Numbered from the stretch's first letter, positions 53,529-62,325 are shown. The stretch: DNA of 64,000 bases from Clostridia bacterium (GCA_029066845.1 JAIEFR010000012.1:1-64000), one strand, 5' to 3'. Numbers and translations are program-made. The notes: generated by a model from the sequence alone, not told the origin.

Positions 53529-53614
53529 ACGTTTACGCCGCCTCCTTTACGGTCAATTCTGCATAAAACCGCTAAATTTCGTTGTATAAATGTATAATTA
53601 CACTACGTTATCGT

Positions 53615-53643
53615 ATTTTATCACATTTTCAAGCATTTTGCAA
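53615..53643 (-). promoter_or_regulatory. Promoter of the MoxR/VWA operon
   Basis: On the minus strand TTGCAA (53643..53638) and TAAAAT (53620..53615) are 17 bases apart. The leader of about 80 bases includes an octamer TGCATAAA (53560-53567 on the plus strand). Confidence 0.5.
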
Positions 53644-53707
53644 ATAAAATAGCCCCCGCACGCCAAACCAATTGTTAGCAATTTATAATAGTTTAGCGCG
53701 CGAGGGC
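53643..53707 (-). terminator. Terminator of the phosphopantetheinyl transferase gene
   Basis: Arms 53652-53668 and 53691-53707 form a 17-bp stem on the minus-strand RNA with three G-U pairs; on the plus strand those positions would be A-C mismatches, so it works in one direction only. The 22-base loop has a small hairpin of its own. A TATTTTATTTG tract follows. Confidence 0.75.
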
Positions 53708-53713
53708 GGGTGT

Positions 53714-54364
53714 TTATAAGTTGATAATTTCGGGGTTCGGCACGGGCTGCGGCAGGGCGGTGCAGCAGGCAATTTTATAGCCCGCAGGCGCGTTGACTTC
53801 AACGGCGTACCAATGCTTGGAAACGAGGGGGTCGTCTATGCTCGCGCCGCCGCCTTTAAACCGCACGGTAAACGAGTTGAGCGGTCGGGAAAGTCCCGCA
53901 CCCGTCGCCTTTAAATAGCTCTCCTTTACCGTCCACAGACGGAAGAACAATTCCTGCGCGCCGTCCGACTGCGCAATAGCTTCCCTCTCCTCCGCCGCGA
54001 AAAACCTGTCCGCAAGCCGCATATCCGCGGGCTTGATTTGCTGGATATCCACGCCGACCTCGCAGTCCGAAAACGCCGCCACCGTCCACTCCCCGGAATG
54101 GGAAAGGTTGAAAAACAACCCTTCGGGTTGTATAAGCCGCGGTTTGCCGTGCTCCCCGTATGCGATTTCAACGCCGCCGATAAAGCCCAGCCGTTCAAGG
54201 GCAAGGGGCACTATTACCCCTGCGGCAAGCGACTGGTTGCGCTTTTCACGCACGGATAATCTGCGTATTTTTTCGCGCCTTGCACAATCGACAAGCGCAA
54301 GATATTTTTCGTACCTTTTGTCGTCGTCAAAGCACGAATTTTTTATTGCGAATAATTTCAGCAT
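53714..54364 (-). CDS. Sfp-type 4'-phosphopantetheinyl transferase
   Basis: The 216-residue enzyme moves 4'-phosphopantetheine from coenzyme A onto carrier proteins. Signature blocks are present: VGVDIQQIKP (D106) and LWTVKESYLKATGAGL (E147, K151), in the order seen in Sfp. The second magnesium ligand, Glu in Sfp (DIE), is Gln here (DIQ). ATG at 54364 is chosen because AAGGTG lies six bases upstream; an in-frame GTG three codons earlier is inside that site. No polyketide, nonribosomal peptide or carrier-protein gene is visible in the window, so its target may be fatty-acid ACP. Confidence 0.9.
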   Translation of the reverse strand: MLKLFAIKNSCFDDDKRYEKYLALVDCARREKIRRLSVREKRNQSLAAGVIVPLALERLGFIGGVEIAYGEHGKPRLIQPEGLFFNLSHSGEWTVAAFSDCEVGVDIQQIKPADMRLADRFFAAEEREAIAQSDGAQELFFRLWTVKESYLKATGAGLSRPLNSFTVRFKGGGASIDDPLVSKHWYAVEVNAPAGYKIACCTALPQPVPNPEIINL

Positions 54365-54383
54365 TTTGTGCACCTTATACGAA

Positions 54384-54407
54384 CAGCCGACGGAAAACCG
54401 TCGGCTG
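54384..54407 (-). terminator. Weak terminator or attenuator after the pectate lyase gene
   Basis: A perfect 10-bp stem CAGCCGACGG/CCGTCGGCTG with an AAAA loop lies between the pectate lyase stop and the transferase ribosome site. On the minus strand it is followed by TTCGTATAAGG, a poor T-run, so partial read-through into the transferase gene is likely. Confidence 0.55.
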
Positions 54408-54427
54408 CAAGTTGTTATTTTAAAATT

Positions 54428-56845
54428 TTAAGCCGCTTTCGGAGTAAGAGTGAGCATATAAACGCAAGCAGTCTTATCCTTTTTCAAAGTGTATTTCGTT
54501 CCCGCTTTTACCTCGAGAATAAGAGCGAAAACTTCACCTTCCGCTACAGCAGCTTTGGAAACCGCATCACCGCCGTTTTCGCCAACTTTAAGCGCGTCTG
54601 CTAAGGATACATATACTTTCAAAGTCATATCCTGCGTAGGAGTAAACTCTATTGACGTTGCGCTCTCAAGCTTTAATACTTTCGAGAATGTAATACCGTT
54701 TATAGTTGCAGGCTTTTTATCGGTGGTGTTGCCCGCTTTTACGTCGGCAAGGTTGCCCGAAACTGTAATACCGTATTTCGTTCCTATTCCGTCGTCCTGC
54801 ATTATATAAGTTACCTGCCCGTTAACGGAAGGAGTTCCGGGCGTCGTTCCGCCCTCTTCATCTCCGCCGTCACCGCCTTCTCCGGTGCCGGTGTTACCGC
54901 CCGGGGTGGTGCCGCTTGAAACGACTATACCGCCGATTTTGACAACGCCGGTCTTATAACCTTCTACTTTTGCCTGAAGCTCGGGAATCAACTCGGCATT
55001 CGAATCTTGGGTTGCGTCGTCGAATTCATATTTCAAATCGCCGCCGTCGATTCTGCCGGCATACTTTTGAACTTTTTCCTTTGCAACTTCCGCGGAATCG
55101 ACTTCGTATTCGTACATATCCGCCGCCGTATCGAAGTTATTGTAAGCAGTGCCTCCCGACTTGGTTTTATAAGTTGCGGGTACTTGCTCGTTACGCGACG
55201 ACGCCTCGTAGCAGTCGATATTATTTGCTTCGGTATCGTTTTGCGTCATCAGTTTTAAATTCGACTTGGCACAGTCGTAAATATTTCCGTACGCCTTAAT
55301 CATACCGCCGCTCTCTCCCGAGAACGTTCCCTTTGCTCCCGTCGCGTCGGTACCCTGTCCCGAGGACATCATAGGTCTCATATCCGCGGTAGAGCGGAAG
55401 TAATTGTTTTCGACAAACGCGCTTGCACCCAGCGTTACGCCTACTCCGTACTTGGCGTTGCCGTCAAAGTAGTTGTTGTAAACGTGAACGGTAGCCGTTC
55501 TTATTCTGGGATGACGGCTGTCCGAATGGTCGTACCAGTTGTGGTGATATGTAATTCTGAAATCGCCCGTCTCCTTCATTCCCTGCAAATTGCATTTGCC
55601 GCTGTCCCAGAAATGATTGTACGAGTGGGTAACGTAAGTAGTCTTTTTTGTATCGAGCGAACCGTCGCCCTTCTTCTGGTCGCCGCCCCAGTTATGTCCG
55701 TAGAAGAAATCGCAGTTATGCACCCAAACGTGATGGCAATCGCCCTCAAAACCGACTCCGTCCTTGGTTCCGCCCATCATATTCATTACGCCGATATTGC
55801 GGATTTCGACGTTTGAACAACCGGTAATATGGAAGCCCCAGCCGTTTGCCGTAGCGTCGTTGCCGATACCTTCTATCGTAACGCCCTGGTTAAGCGCCTT
55901 TAATTCCAAATCTCCGTCTGCTTTAAGACCGAGTTTGCTGCCGTTACCTATAGTCCCTATAATTCTCACGCAAAGAGGTTTATCGTCGCCGTTTTTAGAC
56001 TGATATCCCTCGCCGAGAATATTATCGATACCCGTGACCGTTCCTTTTCCGGTCTGAAGCGATATAGTACTGTAATTATCGTTTGTAACGTAAAGGACGA
56101 TAGCGTCCTGTTTCAGCGTGCCGTCATCGTTATATGCGCCAGAAGAGGTTCCCTTTACGAATGCAAAGCCCGCACGCTCGTGTGCGTTTACCGTTATATT
56201 TTTCGCGAATGCGGGATGGTCCGTCGATTCCTCGTCCTCGCCGCTTACGGGAACGACCTTCATATCGTAAGTGCCCGCTTTCAGACCGACCGCGTCCGCA
56301 CGGTAATAATCTTTATATTGTCTTACCAGAGGCGCGTCAAGCTGCGTATAAGCGGTATCCGCGGCGTCGTGCGCCTTATAATAAACGTTGTACCACTTGG
56401 CGTTGTCCGCCGCAGTCCACTCCACGTAAGCCGTTTCCAGCTCGCCTTTGGAATAATTGGTTATAGTGGGTGCACCCTGCACGGGTCCCGAAATTTCGGG
56501 CTCGGGAATCGTCGGTGTAGTCGGCGTGGTAGGAGTCGTCGGTGTGGTAGGCGTTGTAGGCGTAGTCGGAGTCGTACCTGTATCGGGATTTTCCGGCGTA
56601 GTCGGAGTTGTCGTGCCGGTGTCGGGATTTTCCGGCGTTGTCGGCGTGGTCGTGCTTGTTCCCGGAGTTTCGGGAGTCGTAGTAGACGTGCCGGGCGTTG
56701 AAGGCGTGTTAGGTGTCGTCGCCTCCGAGCCGGGATTATCGCCCGACGGTTTGTCGGTCTTTTTGCAGCCAGAGAAAGCAAAAACGCCCATACTCAGGCA
56801 AGCCATACATACGGCTACCAGCCGCGCAATCTTCTTTTTGTTCAT
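54428..56845 (-). CDS. Secreted PL1-family pectate lyase lipoprotein
   Basis: The 805-residue lipoprotein (FSGC, lipid Cys 27) cleaves de-esterified pectin by beta-elimination at the cell surface. After a Pro/Thr linker (about 41-112), a fibronectin-III-like domain (about 124-222) leads to a PL1 right-handed helix (about 230-640). The calcium ligands are probably D394 and D398 (DGSLDTK) and the catalytic arginines R444 and R449 in HHNWYDHSDSRHPRIR. A Gly-rich linker and a C-terminal beta domain of about 110 residues follow, perhaps a carbohydrate-binding module. The product would feed the KduD step. The start has GGGGGA upstream; a consensus promoter precedes it. Confidence 0.93.
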   Translation of the reverse strand: MNKKKIARLVAVCMACLSMGVFAFSGCKKTDKPSGDNPGSEATTPNTPSTPGTSTTTPETPGTSTTTPTTPENPDTGTTTPTTPENPDTGTTPTTPTTPTTPTTPTTPTTPTIPEPEISGPVQGAPTITNYSKGELETAYVEWTAADNAKWYNVYYKAHDAADTAYTQLDAPLVRQYKDYYRADAVGLKAGTYDMKVVPVSGEDEESTDHPAFAKNITVNAHERAGFAFVKGTSSGAYNDDGTLKQDAIVLYVTNDNYSTISLQTGKGTVTGIDNILGEGYQSKNGDDKPLCVRIIGTIGNGSKLGLKADGDLELKALNQGVTIEGIGNDATANGWGFHITGCSNVEIRNIGVMNMMGGTKDGVGFEGDCHHVWVHNCDFFYGHNWGGDQKKGDGSLDTKKTTYVTHSYNHFWDSGKCNLQGMKETGDFRITYHHNWYDHSDSRHPRIRTATVHVYNNYFDGNAKYGVGVTLGASAFVENNYFRSTADMRPMMSSGQGTDATGAKGTFSGESGGMIKAYGNIYDCAKSNLKLMTQNDTEANNIDCYEASSRNEQVPATYKTKSGGTAYNNFDTAADMYEYEVDSAEVAKEKVQKYAGRIDGGDLKYEFDDATQDSNAELIPELQAKVEGYKTGVVKIGGIVVSSGTTPGGNTGTGEGGDGGDEEGGTTPGTPSVNGQVTYIMQDDGIGTKYGITVSGNLADVKAGNTTDKKPATINGITFSKVLKLESATSIEFTPTQDMTLKVYVSLADALKVGENGGDAVSKAAVAEGEVFALILEVKAGTKYTLKKDKTACVYMLTLTPKAA
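56510..56725 (-). repeat. Pro/Thr linker repeat in the pectate lyase gene
   Basis: The coding DNA holds two nested tandem repeats: two copies of a unit giving TTPTTPENPDTGT, then nine-base units giving TTP seven or eight times. It encodes an extended, probably flexible or glycosylated spacer between the lipid anchor and the catalytic part. Unit number may vary between strains by slippage. Confidence 0.85.
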
Positions 56846-56881
56846 TATAATTCCCCCTCGCGCAAAAATCCGCGCCCTTAT

Positions 56882-56910
56882 ATTATACTGTGGATAGCGG
56901 TAAATGTCAA
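56882..56910 (-). promoter_or_regulatory. Full-consensus promoter of the pectate lyase gene
   Basis: On the minus strand TTGACA (56910..56905) and TATAAT (56887..56882) have a 17-base spacing. The -35 box starts 16 bases beyond the ABC exporter stop. No operator-like repeat is obvious nearby. Confidence 0.8.
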
Positions 56911-56925
56911 CCCGAAATATTGCTC

Positions 56926-58689
56926 TTACTGCCGCTCGGCCTGCAACGCGTGTAATTTGGAATAATAGCCGCCGCTTTCCAGAAGCTTTGCGTGCGTGCC
57001 GCTTTCGACTATCCGCCCGTGTTGCATAACTATTATGTTGTCGGCGTTCTTAATCGTGGACAGCCTGTGCGCGCAGACCAGCATTGTGCCAATATTGCGC
57101 ATCTTTTCCAGGCTCTCCCGAATGAGCACTTCGGTTTCGGTGTCTATATTCGCCGTAGCCTCGTCGAGTATGAGTATCTGCGGCTTGTGCAGTACGGTGC
57201 GCGCGAACGACAAAAGCTGTCTTTGCCCCTGCGAAAGGTTTTCGCCCCGCTCCGTAAGCTCCTGTTCCAGACCGTTCTCCTGCGCCTGAACGAAGCCGTC
57301 GGCATTGACGTAGCGGCAGGCCTCCATAACCTCCTCGTCGGTGAAGTCGGGATTGCCCAGGGTCAGGTTGCTCTTTACCGTGCCGCTGAACAGGAATACG
57401 TCCTGCAACATCTGCCCTATCGCGCGGCGCAGCGACTTTATCTTTATGTTCTTTACGTCCACGCCGTCGATAAGTACGCGCCCCTTCTGCACCTCGTAGT
57501 TGCGCACGATCAGCGAAAGTATTGTGCTCTTGCCCGCGCCCGTCGCGCCGACGAACGCGCAGGTCTGTCCCGCGCCCACCTTAAAGCTGACGTCCTTTAA
57601 AATCCAGTCCTCGCCCTCGTAGGCGAACCAAACGTGGTCGAACTCTATCTCGCCCCTGAAGCTGCGCATATCCACCGCATCCGCGCCGTCCGTTATTTCG
57701 GGCTTTATATCCAGCAGGCGGAAAAGCTTTTCCTGCGCGGTGAGTGCCTTTTGCAGATTGTTGAGCTGGTCGGCGAGATTCTGCACGGGGTTGAAGAATT
57801 TGGAAAGATAGAGATAGAACGCGACTATCATTCCCGAATTGAGACCGAAGCCCACGCCCAGCCAGAACGTAACCGCAACCGACATAACGTATATCAGCGT
57901 GATTAAGGGGCGGTATATGCCGAAGGCAATTACCACCTTATACCTCGCCTTGCGCAGGTTTTCGTTTTTGAGAACGAATTCCAGCTCCTTGAATTTCTGG
58001 CGGTTGAAGACGTGAATGAGCTTCATTCCCGAAAGGTTTTCGTTGAGGTAGGTATTCAGCTCGGATATATACTGCCTCTCCCTGCGGAAGAGCGCGCCTA
58101 TAATCTTGCCGAACACGAAGGAAATCAAAGCGACCAGCGCGATAAATGCCAGCATTACCAGAGAGAGCTGCCAGCTGATATACAGCATCATTCCGTACAC
58201 GCCGACAAGCGTCAATACGTTTTTGATTACCTTGACCAGCACCTCCGAAAACAGGTCGGAAAGCGACGCCGTGTAGGAGGCAACCCTTGTCACCAGCGAG
58301 CCGACTGGCATTTTGTCCAGCTGGCTCTGGGACAGGCTCTGTATATGTCCGTACACCTCCATACGCATATTGGCAACCACGCTCTGCCCCGCCTTCTGCA
58401 GGAGCATAGATTCGATATACAGCACCACCTGGTTGACCGTGCCTATCGCAAGGTATCCTACGGCAAGCCCTATTATGAAATTGAGGTTGACCGAGTTGGA
58501 CTTTAAATTGTCGGTTGCCGAGCTTATGAAAACGGGCAGAGCCACATCGAACGCGACGTTTAAAATTATGAGTACGAAAGCCAGTATCAGGCGCGGCAGC
58601 TGGGGCTTGAGATAGCCGAAGGTGCGCCTGAACGTTTCCCTAAACGGCATAGGCTGTCCGATTGACAGCAAGTCTTTTTCGTTCGTCAT
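56926..58689 (-). CDS. Heterodimeric ABC exporter half, consensus ATPase
   Basis: The 587-residue half-exporter has six helices (about 30-310) fused to an ATPase domain. Motifs: Walker A GATGAGKST, Walker B LILDEATANID with catalytic Glu, H-loop CAHRLST, but a non-standard signature LSQGQ. With its partner, encoded directly upstream with a 4-base ATGA overlap, it should form one competent ATP site (using its own Walker motifs and the partner LSGGQ) and one degenerate site. The substrate is unknown; drug, lipid or peptide export are options for this family. No terminator was found after it, so transcripts may run into the pectate lyase gene. Confidence 0.93.
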   Translation of the reverse strand: MTNEKDLLSIGQPMPFRETFRRTFGYLKPQLPRLILAFVLIILNVAFDVALPVFISSATDNLKSNSVNLNFIIGLAVGYLAIGTVNQVVLYIESMLLQKAGQSVVANMRMEVYGHIQSLSQSQLDKMPVGSLVTRVASYTASLSDLFSEVLVKVIKNVLTLVGVYGMMLYISWQLSLVMLAFIALVALISFVFGKIIGALFRRERQYISELNTYLNENLSGMKLIHVFNRQKFKELEFVLKNENLRKARYKVVIAFGIYRPLITLIYVMSVAVTFWLGVGFGLNSGMIVAFYLYLSKFFNPVQNLADQLNNLQKALTAQEKLFRLLDIKPEITDGADAVDMRSFRGEIEFDHVWFAYEGEDWILKDVSFKVGAGQTCAFVGATGAGKSTILSLIVRNYEVQKGRVLIDGVDVKNIKIKSLRRAIGQMLQDVFLFSGTVKSNLTLGNPDFTDEEVMEACRYVNADGFVQAQENGLEQELTERGENLSQGQRQLLSFARTVLHKPQILILDEATANIDTETEVLIRESLEKMRNIGTMLVCAHRLSTIKNADNIIVMQHGRIVESGTHAKLLESGGYYSKLHALQAERQ

Positions 58690-60470
58690 ACGCCGCCTCC
58701 CGAAACCTCGTCTTCGAGAGCCTGCAACCGCACCATCTTCTGGTAGGTGGGCGAGATTTTCATCAGCTCCTCGGGGGAGGCGAACGCCTCCACACAGCCG
58801 TCGTTCAACACCACTATTTTATCCAGGCGCGAAACCGTGCTGACGCGCGAGGCGACTATGATTGTCGTCCTGCCCTGCCTTTCGCGCTTTATTGCCGCAA
58901 GAATTTCCTCCTCCGTTTTGACGTCCACCGCAGAAACGCTGTCGTCAAGCACGAGTATGGGCGCGTCCTTTAAGTAGGCGCGCGCAATGGAAACGCGCTG
59001 CTTCTGTCCGCCCGAAAGGGTTACGCCGCGCTCTCCGCACACCGTATCGTAACCGTCCTTAAAACCCTGAATATCCCCGTCCAGACAGGCGAACTCCGCC
59101 GCCGCTTTTACCTTATCGGCGGGGCAGTCGTCCAGCGCGAAGCCTATATTGTTTGCAAGCGTATCGCTGAACAGAAAATTGTCCTGCGGGGCGTAGGCAA
59201 CCGCGGCGCGCACACTGTCCGTATCGCACGCGGAAATGTCGTTGCCGTCGATATATACCCCCTCGCCCGCGTCGTAAATTTTCAGAAGCGAATTGACCAG
59301 CGTTGTCTTGCCGCTGCCCACCTTGCCCACTACGCCCACCGTCTGACCTGCGGCGATTTCCAGCGTTATATCTCTGAGTGCCGGCGACTTGCAATCGGGG
59401 TACGTAAACGAAAAATTCTTGAAGCTTACCGCGCCCTCAACGTTCGTAAGCACGGTGGCGTTTTCAACCTTTTCGGGCTCCTCGGAAGCGAGGAAAGACG
59501 ACACGCGCTTCAACGAAGCTTTGGCGCGCGAACGCATAGATATTATCTGCCCCAGCGCCATCATAGGCCATATCATAGTTTCGAAATAGCCGAGGAAAGT
59601 AATGAGCCCGCCCGCCGACAAATCCACCGTATGCCCTAAGATATTGGCGGGGTTGCCCGTAACGCCCGCGTAGACGAAATAGCCGCCCACGCCCAGCACT
59701 ATGGCGGTGATAAGCGCGATTATAAAGGCAATAATGCAGTCGAAAAACACGGTGAGGCGCGCGTACGAAAGGTTTGCGTCCCTGTTCTTTTTCACCGTTT
59801 TAGCAAAGCCGTGCAGACGGCGTGTGCCGTTCAGAAACGCCTTTATTACCCTTATGCCCGTAAAGCTTTCGCGCGAGTAGTCGTACAGCTTATCGAACTC
59901 CTCCTGCCGGCGGCTCCACTTTGCAGACTGGAATTTTTCGACCAGCGCGCCCCACACCGCAATGAGCACGAGGGGGACGAAAACAATGAGCGAAAGCACC
60001 CAGTCGAGGCGCACCATTTTTATGATGACCAGTATGGTCAGAAAGCTTGCGTCGAACAGCATTATGGTGCCCCAGCCCAGAAATTCCTCTATGGTTTCGA
60101 GGTCGGTGGTGAACCACGCCATAACCGTGCCCACCTTGGTTTTGCCGTAATAGGAAAGGGGCAGGCGTTCGCTCTTTGCAAACATCTGCCGCCTCAGCCC
60201 CGCCTCGGTTTTTTGCGACGCGGCAAAAATGGACAGACGCCACGCGACTCTGCCCGCAAACAGGACGACGGCGACGACAATCACGCCGACTATAATTTCA
60301 GTCAGCTCCGCTCTGTCAACGCCGCTTCCGCCCAGAAGGTCTACTATCCTGCCCAGATATTCGGGAATGAGCAGCTGGAACCAGTCCACCGCCACCAGCC
60401 CGACTATGCCGATAAGATAGAGCCAGATATATTTGAGATAGTACCTGTTTAAATACTTGCCTAGTAACAT
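58686..60470 (-). CDS. Heterodimeric ABC exporter half, degenerate ATPase
   Basis: The 594-residue half-exporter has six N-terminal helices (about 15-300). In its ATPase domain Walker A GKVGSGKTT and signature LSGGQKQR are intact, but the catalytic Glu after Walker B is Asp (LVLDDSVSAVD) and the H-loop His is Ser (VASRVST). These are hallmark changes of the non-hydrolysing site in TM287/288-like and BmrCD-like heterodimers. It is encoded one base into the end of the DUF3737 gene (TAATG junction) and overlaps the other half by four bases, so all are translated together. Confidence 0.93.
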   Translation of the reverse strand: MLLGKYLNRYYLKYIWLYLIGIVGLVAVDWFQLLIPEYLGRIVDLLGGSGVDRAELTEIIVGVIVVAVVLFAGRVAWRLSIFAASQKTEAGLRRQMFAKSERLPLSYYGKTKVGTVMAWFTTDLETIEEFLGWGTIMLFDASFLTILVIIKMVRLDWVLSLIVFVPLVLIAVWGALVEKFQSAKWSRRQEEFDKLYDYSRESFTGIRVIKAFLNGTRRLHGFAKTVKKNRDANLSYARLTVFFDCIIAFIIALITAIVLGVGGYFVYAGVTGNPANILGHTVDLSAGGLITFLGYFETMIWPMMALGQIISMRSRAKASLKRVSSFLASEEPEKVENATVLTNVEGAVSFKNFSFTYPDCKSPALRDITLEIAAGQTVGVVGKVGSGKTTLVNSLLKIYDAGEGVYIDGNDISACDTDSVRAAVAYAPQDNFLFSDTLANNIGFALDDCPADKVKAAAEFACLDGDIQGFKDGYDTVCGERGVTLSGGQKQRVSIARAYLKDAPILVLDDSVSAVDVKTEEEILAAIKRERQGRTTIIVASRVSTVSRLDKIVVLNDGCVEAFASPEELMKISPTYQKMVRLQALEDEVSGGGV

Positions 60471-61306
60471 TAAATAATCTTAATCACACCGTCGGACTTG
60501 GGGTCGTCGCGGATAATTTCTCCCACGGCGGGAACGGTGATAGTGCCTTTGTAAGGATTCTTTATGCTGATTACGGGCGTGGTGATCTGCGCCTCCGTTT
60601 CCGACTTTTCGAAGGCGAGGTCGCACCCCTCCATTTTGCAGTTTACAAGCTTCAGTCCGCGGCAATAGCAGAAGGGCTGCGTGCCTATAATCGTGCAGTT
60701 TATAAGGGTTAAATTTTCGGAATACCACGCGAAATATTCGCCCTTTATCACGCTGTTTCTGACCGTGATATTTTCGCCGTGCCAGAACGCGTCCTTGGTG
60801 TCGAAGGTGCAGTTTTCGAAAACGGCGTTCTTTATGTACTGGAAGGAATACTTGCCCTTGAAATCGACTTTTTCAAACTTAATATCCGTCGAGCGCATCA
60901 TAAAATATTCGCTTACGGCCTTGCAGTTCTTCATAACGATGCCGTTTACCGACCAGCCGAATTCGGGCGAGATTATATCGCAATCTGTAATGGTCGCGTC
61001 CGCGCACTCCCTCAGCGCCTTGATGCCGTGCATCTTGGTGCCCGTTATTTCTATGCCGTCCGAATACCACAGCGCAGCGCGGCACAGCTCGGTCATTTCG
61101 CTGTCCCTTATTTTCAGTCCGTGCACGTGCCAGAAGGGATAGCGCAGATTGCAGAAGCAATTTTCCGCCTCGATATTTTCGCACTCCTTAACCGCGCTTT
61201 CGCCGTCCGCGGGACCGTCGAATGAAACGCCTCTTATTATTAAATCTTTGCTTCCGTAAAGCGCCCTCTCCTCGTCGAGGCGCACGTTTTCGATAATCTT
61301 TTTCAC
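60470..61306 (-). CDS. DUF3737 family protein (predicted right-handed beta-helix)
   Basis: The 278-residue protein is made of repeated short strands (patterns such as ITVRNSVIKGEY, LTLINCTIIG) and is probably a solenoid. It matches my recollection of DUF3737, a family with no known activity often encoded beside transporters. The start is GTG at 61306 with GAGGA eight bases upstream; the frame remains open upstream to 61441, but that part lies inside cysK and has no ribosome site. It follows cysK by 20 bases and overlaps the exporter gene by one base, so it belongs to a four-gene operon. Confidence 0.82.
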   Translation of the reverse strand: MKKIIENVRLDEERALYGSKDLIIRGVSFDGPADGESAVKECENIEAENCFCNLRYPFWHVHGLKIRDSEMTELCRAALWYSDGIEITGTKMHGIKALRECADATITDCDIISPEFGWSVNGIVMKNCKAVSEYFMMRSTDIKFEKVDFKGKYSFQYIKNAVFENCTFDTKDAFWHGENITVRNSVIKGEYFAWYSENLTLINCTIIGTQPFCYCRGLKLVNCKMEGCDLAFEKSETEAQITTPVISIKNPYKGTITVPAVGEIIRDDPKSDGVIKII

Positions 61307-61326
61307 CTGTAATTTCCTCTTGCTTT

Positions 61327-62262
61327 TTATGCCTGACGGTACATTGCCGTCGATAAATACCTGTCGCCGCCGTCGGGGAAAAGCACGACTATTGTTTTGC
61401 CGGTATACTCCTCGCGCTTTGCCAGCTGAATAGCCGCCCACGCAGCCGCGCCCGAGGATATGCCTACAAGCACGCCCTCGCTCTTTGCAACCAGCGCGCC
61501 AGTTTCCAGCGCGTCCTTGTTTTCCACTTTCACCACTTCGTCGTACACGGCGGTATCCAGATTGTCGGGAACAAACCCCGCGCCTATGCCCTGAATGGCG
61601 TGCGCGCCCGCCTTGCCGCCTGACAGCACGGGGGAGCTTGCAGGCTCCACCGCAACCACCTTCAAGGAAGGCTTCTGCTCCTTTAAATATCTGCCCGCGC
61701 CGCTCAGCGTGCCGCCCGTGCCCACGCCCGCGACGAACGCGTCAACCTGCCCGTCGGTATCGCGGAAAATCTCCGGTCCCGTCGTGCGGTAGTGAACCTG
61801 CGGATTTGCGGGATTGACGAACTGCCCCGCGATAAACGCGCCGGGGGTGCACTCCTTCAACCTCTCGGCTTCGGCAATCGCCCCCTTCATACCCTTGCTT
61901 CCGTCGGTAAGCACAAGCTCCGCGCCGTAAGCGGTCATAAGCGTTCTGCGCTCGGCGGACATCGTGTCGGGCATAACTATAATCACCCTGTAACCGCGCG
62001 CCGCGGCAACCGAGGCAAGCCCTATGCCCGTGTTGCCCGAGGTCGGCTCTATAATCACCGAACCGCTCTTCAAAACGCCGCGCTCCTCGGCGTCGTCCAG
62101 CATAGCCTTTGCTACCCTGTCCTTGACCGAACCCGCGGGATTGAAGCATTCGAGCTTGGCGAGAAGCCTTGCTTTCAGACCGAAAATCTTTTGTATATTT
62201 TTGAGTTCCAGAAGCGGAGTATCGCCTATAAGCTGCTCCGCGGCGGTGTAAATTTTTGCCAT
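61327..62262 (-). CDS. cysK: Cysteine synthase A (O-acetylserine sulfhydrylase)
   Basis: The 311-residue PLP enzyme makes cysteine from O-acetylserine and sulfide. The PLP lysine is K47 in NPAGSVKDR, and the [10 protein letters not shown] loop and [13 protein letters not shown] phosphate-binding motif are standard. ATG 62262 is chosen over ATG 62268, because GAGG is eight bases from the former but only two from the latter. It heads an operon with DUF3737 and the ABC exporter. With the cysteine desulfidase at 14.6 kb, the cell has both routes between cysteine and sulfide. CysK and CysM are hard to separate by eye, but the motifs favour CysK. Confidence 0.95.
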   Translation of the reverse strand: MAKIYTAAEQLIGDTPLLELKNIQKIFGLKARLLAKLECFNPAGSVKDRVAKAMLDDAEERGVLKSGSVIIEPTSGNTGIGLASVAAARGYRVIIVMPDTMSAERRTLMTAYGAELVLTDGSKGMKGAIAEAERLKECTPGAFIAGQFVNPANPQVHYRTTGPEIFRDTDGQVDAFVAGVGTGGTLSGAGRYLKEQKPSLKVVAVEPASSPVLSGGKAGAHAIQGIGAGFVPDNLDTAVYDEVVKVENKDALETGALVAKSEGVLVGISSGAAAWAAIQLAKREEYTGKTIVVLFPDGGDRYLSTAMYRQA

Positions 62263-62297
62263 ATTCATAACCTCATATTTTTCAGCGACTGCCTTAA

Positions 62298-62325
62298 ATT
62301 ATACCATTTACCGCGCATAAGTCAA
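62298..62325 (-). promoter_or_regulatory. Promoter of the cysK operon
   Basis: On the minus strand TTGACT (62325..62320) and TATAAT (62303..62298) are 16 bases apart. The predicted leader is about 30 bases, too short for a riboswitch or T-box. Confidence 0.7.

Noticed and set aside
61307-61441. Longer start of the DUF3737 protein
   Set aside because: It lies inside cysK, is Arg-rich out-of-frame sequence, and a ribosome site supports GTG 61306.
62263-62297. T-box or sulfur-responsive riboswitch before cysK
   Set aside because: The predicted leader is about 30 bases, too short for either.
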